Assembly: GCF_000828575.1 (NCBI RefSeq)
Contig: NZ_AP011952.1
Location: 1,061,501 to 1,125,500 of the forward strand
Reading direction: 5' to 3'
Source: Methanothermobacter sp. CaT2
GTDB lineage: Archaea > Methanobacteriota > Methanobacteria > Methanobacteriales > Methanothermobacteraceae
DNA: 64,000 nucleotides
Shown piece by piece: positions 47,228 to 56,687 of the stretch. Made by a program: the position numbers and the translations under genes. Under the pieces are notes generated by a model. It did not search any database. It was not told where the DNA came from and saw only the letters and a list, made by a program, of their open reading frames with translations. Position 1 is the first letter of the stretch. The number at the start of each line of letters is the position of its first letter.

Positions 47228-48169
47228 CTACCCTGCTATTGCCCTCAGTAAGTCGCTTTCAGTTATTATTCCTGTCAGTTCCCCGTAGTCCACCACGGGA
47301 AGTCCTCCTATTCCATGTTTCTCCATGAGCTCACATACCCTTCCCAGGGGTGTTGTGGATGTTACCATGCAGACCTGTGTCTCCATGATCTCGTTTACAG
47401 GTGTTGAGAGGACCTCCTCGGCACTGTTGGTTTTCATTGCACTGAAGGCCTGGTTCCTTCCAAGGAACTCGAGTATGTCAGTGGATGTCACTATCCCGAC
47501 AAGTTTTTCCTCCTCAGGGTGTGGAGTTTTTCTCTCCTCGCCAAGAACAGGTATCCTCCTTAGCCTGTTCCTCACCATTATCTTTGAGGCACCCTCTATG
47601 GGTGTTCCTGGTGTTGTGCTTATCACATTTGCTGTCATGTGCTCCTCTGTCACCTCGTCATTGAATACTCCTGCCATGAGAAGCACGAAGTCCCTCTCAG
47701 ATACTATGCCTGCTATCTTCTCGTCATCATCAACGACTGGTAGTGCGCCGACGCTGTTCTCAAGCATCATGCTCACTGCATCTGCAATTGAGTCCCTGGT
47801 GGTTATGCTGATGACGTCCCGGGTCATGATGCTTTTAACGGGTTCGTTGACAGCTGCAAGGAAGTTATCATCATATTTTTTATCGATGATCTTGGATTTA
47901 TCTCCCCCTCCTAAAAAGTCCAGGATATCCATGGCCGTGACTATCCCCTGGAGCTTACCTGTCCCGGGGTTTGTTATTGGAAGCCTCCTGAATTTGTTCT
48001 TAACCATTATCTCCGCTGCTTCTTTGATGGTGGCTGTCTGTGGTATGGAAATAACTTCCTTCCTGGCGATGGCCATCACATCGCCTTCATGGTCGAAGTT
48101 TCTGCTCTCGAATTCGACGGGACCACGGTCCCTAGACTTTACCAGGTTTATGGTGTCTTTTTTTCTCAT
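47228..48169 (-). CDS. CBS-domain protein, four CBS motifs (3 of 5)
   Basis: 313 residues. A basic N-terminal stretch (MRKKDTINLVKSRDRG) precedes four CBS units; GIVTAMDILDF, GIVSERDFV, GIVTSTDILEF and GIITESDL mark them. In the middle it carries an insert (EERKTPHPEEEKL). The basic N terminus could bind nucleic acid, an inference. The gene is preceded by AGAGGTG and by an inverted repeat at 48191-48211. Confidence 0.87.
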   Translation of the reverse strand: MRKKDTINLVKSRDRGPVEFESRNFDHEGDVMAIARKEVISIPQTATIKEAAEIMVKNKFRRLPITNPGTGKLQGIVTAMDILDFLGGGDKSKIIDKKYDDNFLAAVNEPVKSIMTRDVISITTRDSIADAVSMMLENSVGALPVVDDDEKIAGIVSERDFVLLMAGVFNDEVTEEHMTANVISTTPGTPIEGASKIMVRNRLRRIPVLGEERKTPHPEEEKLVGIVTSTDILEFLGRNQAFSAMKTNSAEEVLSTPVNEIMETQVCMVTSTTPLGRVCELMEKHGIGGLPVVDYGELTGIITESDLLRAIAG

Positions 48170-48190
48170 TTACACACCTCTCTGGGAGAT

Positions 48191-48211
48191 ATACTTACAT
48201 GAAGTAAGTAT
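48191..48211 (-). promoter_or_regulatory. Inverted repeat upstream of the CBS gene at 47228-48169
   Basis: ATACTTAC and GTAAGTAT (perfect 8-bp arms) around ATGAA, 22-42 bases before the ATG at 48169, in an AT-rich 120-base gap. It could be an operator or a promoter-proximal stem. Confidence 0.45.
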
Positions 48212-48289
48212 CGTTATTACTTAAAATAATTTTATTAATAAAAACTGGGTTCTGGATGATGGATCCTTCTCCTATCATGGGCCACCATT

Positions 48290-49108
48290 TCACTTGATAT
48301 AGGCTTTGAGGACGTCCTCCCTGGACACTATGCCCAGAAGATCGGCTTCCTTCACCATGCTGGGGTCACTCTTTATGAACACCGGCTTCTCAACCACCGG
48401 GATCCTGCCGATGTCCCTCTCCAGCATCAGAAAAGCAGCTTTTTCAGAAGGCGTATCTGGTGTTATGGCTATGGGTGGTGTCTTCATTATCTTCTCAACC
48501 GCCACTGATCTCACATCCCCGGACTCCCTGTGAATCCTGGCATGGCCGTACCTTATGAGGTCCTTCCTTGTTATGATACCTATCAGTTTGCCGTTCTTCA
48601 TCACCGGAAGCCCTGAAAATCCTGATTCATCCATCTTATCCCATACAGCTGATACAGGGTCGCTGTGCTGGCAGGTGACAGGTTCAGGTGTCATTATCTC
48701 CATCACAGGACTCTTAACTGGTTCATAGCCATTTTCAAGGAACCCTGCGATGAAGTCTATGGTACTGACTATCCCGACAAGTTTCATGCTCTCTGTTGAC
48801 TCAACCACCGGGGCCTGTATTTCACCCGCCCTCACCAGGTCGGCTGCAGCCTTCATTGCCTCCATTTCAGGGGTCAGGATAAGCTTGGGCCTTTCCATTA
48901 TTCCCCTTGCCTCAAGGTTGGACTTTGTCGCTGTGATGTTAAGCACATCACCCCGGGTTATAATACCTCTCAGTTTTTCCCCGGCGACTACAGGGACGCA
49001 CCTGAAATCCTCATCCCTTAAAATAGACCTTACTCTTGTGGCGGCGGTTTCAAGTGAGACTGAGACAGGATTTAATGTCATTACGTCTCTTACAAACAAA
49101 TCATTCAC
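48290..49108 (-). CDS. CBS-domain protein, four CBS motifs (4 of 5)
   Basis: 272 residues. CBS units are marked by [30 protein letters not shown] and [10 protein letters not shown]. The first module has [10 protein letters not shown] and the last ends [14 protein letters not shown]. The start is uncertain because the region overlaps the upstream gene stop; GTG at 49108 is listed and a TTG nine bases later has better-spaced GGGTGA. Separated from gene 3 by the inverted-repeat gap. Confidence 0.84.
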   Translation of the reverse strand: MNDLFVRDVMTLNPVSVSLETAATRVRSILRDEDFRCVPVVAGEKLRGIITRGDVLNITATKSNLEARGIMERPKLILTPEMEAMKAAADLVRAGEIQAPVVESTESMKLVGIVSTIDFIAGFLENGYEPVKSPVMEIMTPEPVTCQHSDPVSAVWDKMDESGFSGLPVMKNGKLIGIITRKDLIRYGHARIHRESGDVRSVAVEKIMKTPPIAITPDTPSEKAAFLMLERDIGRIPVVEKPVFIKSDPSMVKEADLLGIVSREDVLKAYIK

Positions 49109-49664
49109 CCTCTAAGTCCTCTTTACACTCCTCACATATGTATTTACCGTCGTACTCCTCAAGGTACTCCTCAAAGTTGCCGCAGATCTCACAGACACCT
49201 GGAACTGACCTCTCATTTTCAGGTAGCTGTACCCTGTTCTCCTCAATCCTTGCATTCTCAACAAGGATCTCTGTGAGTTCCGGGGCCACCATCATGACGT
49301 CGGAGGATGTCAGGATCCCGACGAGCGCGCCGTCCCTGACCACCGGAAGCCTCCTTATGCTGTTCTTGGCCATCAGCCTCGCTGCTTCGCTGAGCTCCCT
49401 GTCAGGTTCTATGCTTATAAGGTTGCGGGTCATTACCTCCCCCACTGTAACCTCACTGGCCTGCAGGTCTCTGGAAACAACCTTCCTTATGATGTCGCTC
49501 TCGGTTATGAGTCCCTCTGGTTCGGAGTTGCTCTTGACGATGATGCTTCCAACCTTCTTTTCGGTCATTATTGATGCTGCTTCTGCAACGCTGATGCCAG
49601 GGTCTGCTGTTATAACATTCGATGTCATGGCATCATGGACTGTAACCTTTGTTTCCATTTCCAT
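49101..49664 (-). CDS. CBS-domain protein with C-terminal zinc ribbon (5 of 5)
   Basis: 187 residues. Two CBS motifs ([22 protein letters not shown]) make one Bateman module, then a zinc-ribbon-like end with [10 protein letters not shown] and CEEC. It is first in transcription order in the array. The zinc ribbon may give it a DNA or protein docking role, an inference. Its stop overlaps the start of the next gene. Confidence 0.86.
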   Translation of the reverse strand: MEMETKVTVHDAMTSNVITADPGISVAEAASIMTEKKVGSIIVKSNSEPEGLITESDIIRKVVSRDLQASEVTVGEVMTRNLISIEPDRELSEAARLMAKNSIRRLPVVRDGALVGILTSSDVMMVAPELTEILVENARIEENRVQLPENERSVPGVCEICGNFEEYLEEYDGKYICEECKEDLEGE

Positions 49665-49675
49665 CTGAAAACCTC

Positions 49676-50410
49676 CTACCTAAGGCCAAGGGCCCTATGC
49701 ATCTGTGGTATCACGTAAACATCCATATACTTTCCGGCTTCCTGAGACATTTCCAGCAGGCGAGGAGTGTTTTGAGCCCACTGCTCAGGGGGACTGCATG
49801 GCTGTATAACCAATGGAAGTCTTTCCAGCTCATCAACGCATTCAAGGAGCCTCTCTGCGAGAGCCCCGATGTAGTCTGCCCCCGTTGTGGGCATCACAAC
49901 CACCTTACAATATGTATTTACACCTCTTGATATTAATATGTTTATGACTTGAATCTCCCGATCAATGAGGTCACCGGGGCTGGATATATCGGATTCTGTA
50001 GTACCTGATCTTAAATTATCTGAAAAATGTTCAGATATTTTTATATCAACTGAGGCGTAGTCAAAGAGGTGAGCTATCCTCTCTGCATTGCCGGGCAGGG
50101 ACCCGTTGGTCTCGAGAAGGGTCCTGTGAGGGCTCTCTTCAAGGAGTTCTGTGATAAAATCAGGGTAGAGGAGAGGTTCACCTCCTGTGATACTGATTGA
50201 ATGAAAATCAGGCGTTATTAACCCTTCAATAATCTCTGTAAGTTCAGGGGCTGTGAAGAGCCTCCCGGCTGAGGGGTCCCTGCTCTCTGGTGTGTCACAG
50301 TAGCTGCAGTTGAGGTTGCAGCCGGCGAACCTCACAAAGATCTGCCTCCTTCCCACAAGGAGGCCCTCGCCCTGGATGCTGCTGAAGACCTCCACGATGG
50401 GTGCCCTCAT
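49676..50410 (-). CDS. queE: 7-carboxy-7-deazaguanine synthase QueE
   Basis: 244 residues. Radical SAM enzyme that makes 7-carboxy-7-deazaguanine from 6-carboxytetrahydropterin, leading to archaeosine in tRNA. Cluster site CNLNCSYCD (C-x3-C-x2-C); SSIQGEG before it and [10 protein letters not shown] are family signatures. GGTGAT four bases before the ATG at 50410 overlaps the queD stop, so translation is coupled. Neighbours queD and DUF366 complete the set. Confidence 0.94.
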   Translation of the reverse strand: MRAPIVEVFSSIQGEGLLVGRRQIFVRFAGCNLNCSYCDTPESRDPSAGRLFTAPELTEIIEGLITPDFHSISITGGEPLLYPDFITELLEESPHRTLLETNGSLPGNAERIAHLFDYASVDIKISEHFSDNLRSGTTESDISSPGDLIDREIQVINILISRGVNTYCKVVVMPTTGADYIGALAERLLECVDELERLPLVIQPCSPPEQWAQNTPRLLEMSQEAGKYMDVYVIPQMHRALGLR

Positions 50411-50415
50411 CAAGA

Positions 50416-50892
50416 TCACCGGGATATCGTGTATATGGCCCCCTGCCCTATACCCTCATTCACACAGACCTCGACGGAGGATATATCATACTTACTGCTC
50501 AGTTCCTTGAAGAGGGTTGCGGCAAAGTACCTTGAAAGCTCCTCTGCAGAGCTGGATTCAAGGTCCAGGAGGCAGCAGTCCTCCTCGGGTATGCTGTACT
50601 TCTTACCCGCTATTTCAAATTTAACTGTTCTGGTGGTGGATGTGAAGTTTATGAGGGGGTTCCTGAGGGGTATCAGGAGTTTATGGTCAAATTCGCTGCA
50701 TATTCGTCTGACTATATCCTTAACATCCTTGAAGTCAGCTACAAAACCATGCGTACCGCTCCTCTTACCCTCAACCTTAACATCAACTATGTAGGAGTGA
50801 CCGTGTATGCAGCCGCATGACTCATGTTCGGGTATCATGTGGGCGGCTGAAAACCTCAGGTTTGCGTGTATTCCATTTATAACTATCTTCAT
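50416..50892 (-). CDS. queD: 6-carboxy-5,6,7,8-tetrahydropterin synthase QueD
   Basis: 158 residues. Zinc site in [11 protein letters not shown] and CGCIHGHSY (CxxxHGH), with catalytic cysteine in the same motif; later FVADFKDVK and the DHKLLIPL segment are typical. Converts dihydroneopterin triphosphate for the 7-deazaguanine pathway. ATG at 50892 or the one three bases earlier are both possible. It follows DUF366 after a 125-base gap that contains a partial copy of that gene's 3' end. Confidence 0.92.
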   Translation of the reverse strand: MKIVINGIHANLRFSAAHMIPEHESCGCIHGHSYIVDVKVEGKRSGTHGFVADFKDVKDIVRRICSEFDHKLLIPLRNPLINFTSTTRTVKFEIAGKKYSIPEEDCCLLDLESSSAEELSRYFAATLFKELSSKYDISSVEVCVNEGIGQGAIYTISR

Positions 50893-50940
50893 CATTACCA
50901 CTTCAACTGTTGAATGGGGAGCCGGGTAGCCTATCCTGAA

Positions 50941-50975
50941 ACACCTTAAAAGATCAGGGTCCTGGCCATATCCTC
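50941..50975 (-). repeat. Partial copy of the DUF366 3' end
   Basis: The 35 bases match 51013-51047 at 31 or so positions, with one codon missing. Read on the minus strand they encode EDMARTLIF and stop, against [10 protein letters not shown] and stop in the gene. A tail duplication 72 bases downstream of the gene end. Confidence 0.7.
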
Positions 50976-51017
50976 AGACACACCAGTATCCAGACACCAG
51001 CAGCATCCCCCGACACC

Positions 51018-51584
51018 TTAAAAGATCCGGGTCTTGGCTATATCATCCTCTATGGAATCTATCTCGTGTATATACGCCATTGCAACGTTCTCAGCTATTC
51101 CCTTAATGTCATCAGCTGACAGCTCAGGCTTTTCATCCAGGAGCCCAATGGTGTCGACATCCTCTGGTGTCCCCCTCTCATGGATGTTGACGCCCAGATG
51201 TATCTTCATGCTTGAGACAGAGGCCGTTGCTATTGAAACCGTGAGCTTAGATGAACCTATGTAGAGGTCATCACCCTCCCGCCTTGTCCGCACACCAGTT
51301 CTCATGAGTTCCTCCATGAGCAACATCACCAGAATCCTCTGCCTGTGGTATGCGAGCCTCAGGCTGGATGGCTGTTCATCGAAGTGCTCAACGATGAAAT
51401 GGAGGACCTCTTCAGATCTTATCTCCAGTTCAACGTCCTCATAGTCCACTATATTCTTAACGTCCATGGGGCCTATCCATGTTATTATGCTTGAGCCCTT
51501 TATTCCCAGTTCACTGAGGGCCCATGCAGGTTCTATCTGACTCCCATCATAGAGGAGGGGATCTTCAAGGTGCTCATATAACAT
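51018..51584 (-). CDS. DUF366-family protein
   Basis: 188 residues, soluble. The family is archaeal and mostly adjacent to 7-deazaguanine genes, as here. It has an [21 protein letters not shown] segment and a conserved [20 protein letters not shown] helix with a histidine. No catalytic motif known to me. GGTGAT three bases before ATG at 51584 gives the start; the longer GTG form is unlikely. The context points to a role in tRNA deazaguanine modification, without proof. Confidence 0.78.
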   Translation of the reverse strand: MLYEHLEDPLLYDGSQIEPAWALSELGIKGSSIITWIGPMDVKNIVDYEDVELEIRSEEVLHFIVEHFDEQPSSLRLAYHRQRILVMLLMEELMRTGVRTRREGDDLYIGSSKLTVSIATASVSSMKIHLGVNIHERGTPEDVDTIGLLDEKPELSADDIKGIAENVAMAYIHEIDSIEDDIAKTRIF

Positions 51585-51748
51585 TACATCACCAGCATTA
51601 TATCTGGAGCTGCCCCTATTTAATCTATTTAATAAGTAGGATGCCGGGACTGCCATCCTCCTCCATGGATGACAGTATCAATGAATCCACTGGATGAATC
51701 CATGCACGGAGGCCCCGGCTGGAGGTCCTGAGTGAAACTTCTGGGTGC

Positions 51749-52114
51749 TCACTCAAGGACCAGGAGTTCCCGGTAACCTGTCCTCCTGTCCATAACCCTC
51801 CTCAGTACTCCCTGGTATGGGATCACGGCTATCTCCGCAGTTGTCCTCACCGGGGAGTCCCCCCTGAGGTGGCCCCCGGTAACCCTGCCCTCTGAATCTG
51901 CAACCGCAATGTGTATGTGCACTCCATCAGGGGAGATGGTCCCCTGGAGTGAAAGGATCTCAAGGGGCCCCTCAACCGTGAGTTCTGATTCATCAGCCGT
52001 CCTTATCCTGACGCGGTGGAGGCTTCCTATGCCCGTCACCACCACGCCTTCCGAAAAAGCTGCCCTCATCTCCTCCATGAGGTCCATGCCCGGTTCAAGT
52101 CTTATGAGAATCAT
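51749..52114 (-). CDS. DUF296 (PPC domain) protein
   Basis: 121 residues covering the entire PPC domain: VVVTGIGSLHRV, GPLEILSLQGTIS, GVHIHIAVADSEGRVTGGHL and TTAEIAVI. In bacteria and archaea these stand alone and form trimers; in plants the domain is joined to AT-hooks. Function in archaea is unknown; DNA binding is not indicated since no AT-hook is present. Divergent from the nucleotidyltransferase gene by 40 bases. Confidence 0.85.
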   Translation of the reverse strand: MILIRLEPGMDLMEEMRAAFSEGVVVTGIGSLHRVRIRTADESELTVEGPLEILSLQGTISPDGVHIHIAVADSEGRVTGGHLRGDSPVRTTAEIAVIPYQGVLRRVMDRRTGYRELLVLE

Positions 52115-52154
52115 ATGAAAAGATTTATAGTCACATCAAGCATTTAATTTATCT

Positions 52155-53177
52155 ATGAGAGCCAGAATCCGTGACTTCATACACACCACTGATGACCTTT
52201 TCTTTGCTGTGACCTCATACCTTCATCCTGATGGGAGAATCATGTCATTTTTACGTTACATACCGGATAGACATGGTGAAAGATCACTGGACTCTGCAAG
52301 ATACTCAAAGGTCAGCTCGGACGTGGCATACCGTTTCCTTGAGGATGCGCACCCTGAGTACCTTCACCACTATGATGAGCTCGGGGTTCTCATGATGGGC
52401 GTGCCCCACGATAGGGTCGAGGAGATACTGAGGCCTGAAAATCGTCTGGAGGAGATAATGGAGTCCCCATCAGATCCACTCCTCGAAAAGGCTGTTAAAA
52501 TAGCAGATACACTCCACGATGCAGCCGGGATCCCCTACAGGTCCATGGGAGTCTCTGGATCCATACTGCCCGGGCTCTATGACCCCGAGAACTCCGACAT
52601 TGACTTTGTTGTCTATGGACTGAAAAACCACCGGAGGGCCATGGAGGCCTTCGGTGAACTTAAGGATGACCCCTCCTGGCCACTCATGGGCCTCGATGAA
52701 GAGCTCCTCAGGAGGGTCTACAGCAAGCGGATCGTTGACGACACCCTATCCTTCAGGGAGTTCTGCTGGTATGAGATGCGCAAGAACAACCGTGGAAGGG
52801 TAGATGGAACCCTCTTCGATATCCTTGCAGCCAGGGACTGGAGTGAAATAGATGGTTACTGGGGTGATACAACCTATGAGCCCCATGGGACCATAACCAT
52901 TGAGTGCACAGTCACTGATGCCCTTGAGGCCTTTGACAACCCCTCAAGGTACCTTGTGGAGGATGTCAATGTGATTGAGGGCCCTTCAGTTGAGATAGGG
53001 GAGGTCGTATCCTTCACCCACACCTATGCGGGTCAGGCCAGGGAGGGGGAGCGCATAGTTGCAAGGGGTAAACTTGAAAGGTTCACCGGAAAATCAGAGG
53101 GTTACAGGGTAGTTGTTGGAACAACCAGAGAAGCCATGAATGAATTCATAAAGCTGAAGGATCTCAGACTGGAGTAA
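52155..53177 (+). CDS. Predicted archaeal nucleotidyltransferase
   Basis: 340 residues. A polymerase beta-like nucleotidyltransferase signature [24 protein letters not shown] is at about residue 133, giving the GS..DxD catalytic pattern. The remaining part has helical segments ([12 protein letters not shown]) and a C-terminal beta domain ([26 protein letters not shown]). The substrate is unknown. Probably co-transcribed with hom, which begins 25 bases on. Confidence 0.72.
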   Translation: MRARIRDFIHTTDDLFFAVTSYLHPDGRIMSFLRYIPDRHGERSLDSARYSKVSSDVAYRFLEDAHPEYLHHYDELGVLMMGVPHDRVEEILRPENRLEEIMESPSDPLLEKAVKIADTLHDAAGIPYRSMGVSGSILPGLYDPENSDIDFVVYGLKNHRRAMEAFGELKDDPSWPLMGLDEELLRRVYSKRIVDDTLSFREFCWYEMRKNNRGRVDGTLFDILAARDWSEIDGYWGDTTYEPHGTITIECTVTDALEAFDNPSRYLVEDVNVIEGPSVEIGEVVSFTHTYAGQAREGERIVARGKLERFTGKSEGYRVVVGTTREAMNEFIKLKDLRLE

Positions 53178-53201
53178 ACAGAAATATGTGGAGGTTTTTG
53201 T

Positions 53202-54473
53202 GTGAACATTGGACTCATAGGATTTGGAACAATAGGGGCAGGTGTGGTGGAAATATTCAACACCAACCCTGATATCATAATGAAAAAGACAGGGATGGAC
53301 CTCAGGCTCAGAAGGGTGGTTGACCTTGACATTGAAACCGACCGTGGCGTTGAAATAGATCCGGGGATCCTGTCAACCGACGCAGATGACATTCTCGAGG
53401 ATCCTGAAATAGACATCGTCATAGAACTCATAGGTGGCTATGAACCGGCGCGTAGCTTCATCCTGAAGGCCATAGAAAATGGTAAGCACGTTGTAACAGC
53501 CAACAAGGCCCTCCTTGCAAGGCACTGGGATGAAATAATGGATGCTGCCAGCAAGCATGGCGTGAGGGTTGCATTTGAGGCCAGTGTTGGTGGTGGTATA
53601 CCCGTCCTCAGGGCCCTCAACGAGTCCCTCGCAGCCAACAGAATAGAATCCATATATGGAATAATAAACGGTACCGCCAATTACATACTGACCAGGATGG
53701 CCTCAGAGGGCATGGAATTTGATGATGTCCTGCGGGAGGCCCAGAGGCTCGGATATGCTGAAAGGGATCCCACCTTCGACATAGAGGGCCATGACACCGC
53801 ACAGAAGCTAATAATACTCACACTGCTTGGTTTTGGTGTCCATGTACCAGAGAATGAACTCCATGTTGAGGGTATAAGCAGTATAAGGAGGGATGACATT
53901 GAATATGCCACTGCAGAGCTTGGATGCAGTGTGAAGCTCCTTGCAACAGCCAGGCTCAATGATGGTGAACTGGAGCTGGGTGTTACACCAACCCTGGTAC
54001 CACATCATCACCTCCTCTCCTCTGTGAACGGTGTATTCAACGGGATATACATAACCGGGGACTTCACAGGGCCAGTCATGTTCTATGGAAAGGGTGCAGG
54101 GAGGAGGGCCACTGCAAGCGCAGTTGTCGCAGACTGCATGGATATTGCAGTTAACCCTGAGGGATCAATGCCCACAGGTCCAGGCGTCAGGGTTGTTGAG
54201 TCAGTGAGGGACTTCTCCAGGACATCCTCAAGGTACTACATAAGGCTTGATGCCGTAGACAGGGCAGGGGTGCTCCATGAAATAGCCGGAGCCTTCAGCA
54301 GGCACGGTATAAGTATAGAATCTGTGACCCAGAAGGGCACCCATGAGGGTGAAACTGTGCCGATCCACATCGTAACCCATGAGGCAAGTGAGGGGGCTAT
54401 CCAGGGGGCCCTCTCTGAGATATCAGAGATCAGGTGGGTGAGGGGTGAACCCCTGCGCCTCCGGATACTCTGA
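53202..54473 (+). CDS. hom: Homoserine dehydrogenase
   Basis: 423 residues. NAD(P) site [12 protein letters not shown] at the N terminus, catalytic-domain [26 protein letters not shown], and GINGTANYI; a C-terminal ACT domain ([23 protein letters not shown]) binds threonine or another amino acid. GTG start. Makes homoserine from aspartate semialdehyde for threonine and methionine. Length suits the bacterial/archaeal ACT-bearing form. Confidence 0.93.
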   Translation: MNIGLIGFGTIGAGVVEIFNTNPDIIMKKTGMDLRLRRVVDLDIETDRGVEIDPGILSTDADDILEDPEIDIVIELIGGYEPARSFILKAIENGKHVVTANKALLARHWDEIMDAASKHGVRVAFEASVGGGIPVLRALNESLAANRIESIYGIINGTANYILTRMASEGMEFDDVLREAQRLGYAERDPTFDIEGHDTAQKLIILTLLGFGVHVPENELHVEGISSIRRDDIEYATAELGCSVKLLATARLNDGELELGVTPTLVPHHHLLSSVNGVFNGIYITGDFTGPVMFYGKGAGRRATASAVVADCMDIAVNPEGSMPTGPGVRVVESVRDFSRTSSRYYIRLDAVDRAGVLHEIAGAFSRHGISIESVTQKGTHEGETVPIHIVTHEASEGAIQGALSEISEIRWVRGEPLRLRIL

Positions 54474-54539
54474 ACCAATAATTTTTTAAATGTTAGTAAT
54501 AATTTAATATTAATTAATATTATAAGGTGTGGTGATCAG

Positions 54540-55307
54540 ATGTCGGTTGCTGTGTCCATGATATCTGAATTCATGTTCTGCCCCCTCAAACTGTACCTCC
54601 GGGAGGTTCTCGGGGTGAGGGAACCCATGAGACCCGAGGCAGTACACCTCAGGAAGGCCTACCTTGACTTCAGGGCAGCGGCAGAGAGCATCACCCGGAA
54701 ACTGGAAGATGATGTTGGGGTGGATGAACTGGAATCAATGCTGATGGAGGACCTTGAGAGAATTCTGGGGGACCTTAATGAGGGTGAAAGGGATCTGATA
54801 GCTGAACCCCTGGTATTTGAGGTGAGGACCATGGCACTGCGTATAGGGAGGGCCATGAACATCCTGGGGGGCCAGTGCGACAGGGTGGCCTCCCTCCTCT
54901 TCCCACCCCTCATCAGGGACTACCCCATATATGATCCGTCCATCGAACTGCATGGCCGTGTCAGCATGGAGATAAGTGGTGGTTCATATCACCCCCTCAA
55001 GTTCAGGACATCCCTGCCACCTGCAAGTGGGGTATGGCCCTCTGACAGCCTTGAAATAACGGCCCAGGCAATTCTGGTTGAGAGGGAATTTGAAACAGAG
55101 GTCATGGTATCCTTCATAGACTATATCCTGCCTGCAGAGCGGCGGCCGGTGGTGATAGATTACCGCAGGAGGGAGTACCTCTTCGATGTGCTTGATGAGA
55201 TAAGGAGGATAACCGAGGATGGTGAGGTTCCCTCAGTGGATCTGAACCCATCAAGATGTGCCGGTTGCAGCCTTGCAGAGGTCTGCTCCAGGGAGGGTCT
55301 GTACTGA
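54540..55307 (+). CDS. Cas4-like RecB-family protein with degenerate nuclease site
   Basis: 255 residues. C14 in FMFCPLKLY plus C240, C243 and C249 in CAGCSLAEVC form the four-cysteine pattern of the [4Fe-4S] Cas4/DUF83 family. The nuclease core seems changed: the position where Cas4 has GRxD reads HGRVSMEIS, and the ExK position reads HPLKFR. The QAxxYxLLx-like motif survives as TAQAILVEREFE. I see no CRISPR array or other cas gene within the window. GGTGAT three bases before ATG. It may have a structural or RNA/DNA-binding role. Confidence 0.75.
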   Translation: MSVAVSMISEFMFCPLKLYLREVLGVREPMRPEAVHLRKAYLDFRAAAESITRKLEDDVGVDELESMLMEDLERILGDLNEGERDLIAEPLVFEVRTMALRIGRAMNILGGQCDRVASLLFPPLIRDYPIYDPSIELHGRVSMEISGGSYHPLKFRTSLPPASGVWPSDSLEITAQAILVEREFETEVMVSFIDYILPAERRPVVIDYRRREYLFDVLDEIRRITEDGEVPSVDLNPSRCAGCSLAEVCSREGLY

Positions 55308-55476
55308 CCCAGGTTACCTGGCGGATGAAGGTCACCCGGGATCAGAATACATGATTTTCATCAGAGGATGTGGGGCCTGCAAAGATTACCATACTCTGAA
55401 CCAGATCCGGTGATTTTTTTGAGATAATTTCCCAGAGTTTAAATAATTGTTTCAATATAATACCTATGGTGATGCT

Positions 55477-55746
55477 ATGAAGGAGGAACTTCTTAAAAAG
55501 TGTGAAAATCTGGACAGTCCGGATATAATGAGCAGCTGCCGTGTTCTCCTGGAACTTGCTGAGAAGAAGAAGGATGAGATACCTGAGGAGGACCAGAGCT
55601 ACCTTGAAATGGCAGAGAACCTGAAACCATCAGACGTCTCAAAGGTCCTGGAACTTGCCCTCAAAATAAGGGAAAGCGGTGACATAAAGGACACCGAACT
55701 CAAAAACGCTGCAAGCAAGCTCATAAGGGCAATTGAGATGAGCTGA
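55477..55746 (+). CDS. Small charged helical protein of unknown function
   Basis: 89 residues, mostly helical, acidic and lysine-rich, without motifs: KEELLKKCENLD, a central helix of EEDQSYLEMAENLKP and a last helix ELKNAASKLIRAIEMS. GGTGAT three bases before the ATG defines the start. Convergent with ehbQ, with a T-rich gap of nine bases plus overlap region. Confidence 0.7.
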   Translation: MKEELLKKCENLDSPDIMSSCRVLLELAEKKKDEIPEEDQSYLEMAENLKPSDVSKVLELALKIRESGDIKDTELKNAASKLIRAIEMS

Positions 55747-55748
55747 AT

Positions 55749-55768
55749 CTTTTTTCTAAAATTTTTTA
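55749..55768 (+). terminator. T-rich terminator, convergent gene ends
   Basis: CTTTTTTCTAAAATTTTTTA after the small protein; it overlaps the ehbQ end (55756), so the two transcripts converge here. Confidence 0.4.
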
Positions 55769-56412
55769 CCCCTTACCTTTTCTATACTGAAAACAGCGGT
55801 ATCAGCCACCGCCATGACACTCATAACCCCTGCCTGTATGGGGTCTGTTACAACGAGGTCAGCCACATCGGTGACGCTCCCCGGCATGTTGAGGCTGATA
55901 ACCGTAATATCATGTTCCCTCTTAACCACCTCAACGGCCCTTGTGATTTCACCGCCCATGAGGGACCCTGCAAGTACGAGGGCCGCCACCCTCGGTAGTC
56001 TCCCCACAGCCCTCACTGCCTCTGCAAGCTCCTCCTCTCCAACCAGGGGTATGGTGTCGATGCTTATACGTTCACCCCTGATGTTGTGCCTGTCGGCCTC
56101 ACTGATGGCCCCCATTGCAACCTGGGAGACCTGGGCTCCCCCACCGATTATGATTATCCTCTTACCATAGATCTCCTCCAGTGACCTGTGTACCTTCACA
56201 TCCAGTACCGTGCTGGAGGATTTCAGCTCATCAATGAGGGACTCCCGGTCATCTATATCCTCAAGTTCCATGTATATTGCGCCATGCCCATCCCTTTCAA
56301 CGTAGAGGTGGGCGTAGGTGATGTTTATATTCCTTGAGGCTATCATGCCGGTTATCTCACTGAGAACACCTGGCCTCTCCACGGTCTTTATGCTCAGAGC
56401 CACTGAACTCAT
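55756..56412 (-). CDS. ehbQ: Energy-converting hydrogenase B subunit Q (ACT-domain protein)
   Basis: 218 residues. N-terminal ACT domain ([21 protein letters not shown]) followed by a DUF5612-type domain with a [20 protein letters not shown] nucleotide-like segment, and [19 protein letters not shown]. Last gene of the Ehb operon in the order known from M. thermautotrophicus (MTH1235). Non-membrane, no metal-binding motif. A regulatory or ligand-sensing role in the hydrogenase operon is plausible from the ACT domain. ATG at 56412 is preferred over longer readings. Confidence 0.82.
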   Translation of the reverse strand: MSSVALSIKTVERPGVLSEITGMIASRNINITYAHLYVERDGHGAIYMELEDIDDRESLIDELKSSSTVLDVKVHRSLEEIYGKRIIIIGGGAQVSQVAMGAISEADRHNIRGERISIDTIPLVGEEELAEAVRAVGRLPRVAALVLAGSLMGGEITRAVEVVKREHDITVISLNMPGSVTDVADLVVTDPIQAGVMSVMAVADTAVFSIEKVRGKKF

Positions 56413-56425
56413 TAAAATCACTGGA

Positions 56426-56677
56426 TCAATCTGATGCCTCAAGGAGGGCCTTCTCCCTCCTCCAGAGGCTCAGGTAGTTATCATCATCCCCCACAGGCAC
56501 TATTTTAAGTCCAAGTTTCCGGTGTTCCTCTATCCATCCCTCATCAAATACAGGGACCTCTATCTTTATGTGCTCATCGGTGGGGTTTACAACTATCAGG
56601 TTACGGTAGGGGAACTCAAGTTCAACTATGTACCCCCCGAGGCTTATCATGTGCCTTGGTCTTATCACTATCTTCAT
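56426..56677 (-). CDS. ehbP: Energy-converting hydrogenase B subunit P
   Basis: 83 residues, soluble, without known motif: [23 protein letters not shown] and a C-terminal [17 protein letters not shown]. Named by operon position, following the ehb order of M. thermautotrophicus. GGTGAT three bases before ATG at 56677. Confidence 0.75.
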   Translation of the reverse strand: MKIVIRPRHMISLGGYIVELEFPYRNLIVVNPTDEHIKIEVPVFDEGWIEEHRKLGLKIVPVGDDDNYLSLWRREKALLEASD

Positions 56678-56687
56678 ACTATCACCT

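Noticed and set aside
47325-48224. 299-codon open frame on the plus strand across a CBS gene
   Set aside because: It is a shadow of the minus-strand CBS gene, whose CBS motifs and family match are clear; the plus frame has no recognisable domain and no ribosome site.
54540-55307. Evidence for a CRISPR-Cas locus from the Cas4-like gene
   Set aside because: No cas1, cas2 or effector gene and no repeats are near; the neighbours are hom and a small protein. Stand-alone Cas4-like genes are common in archaea.
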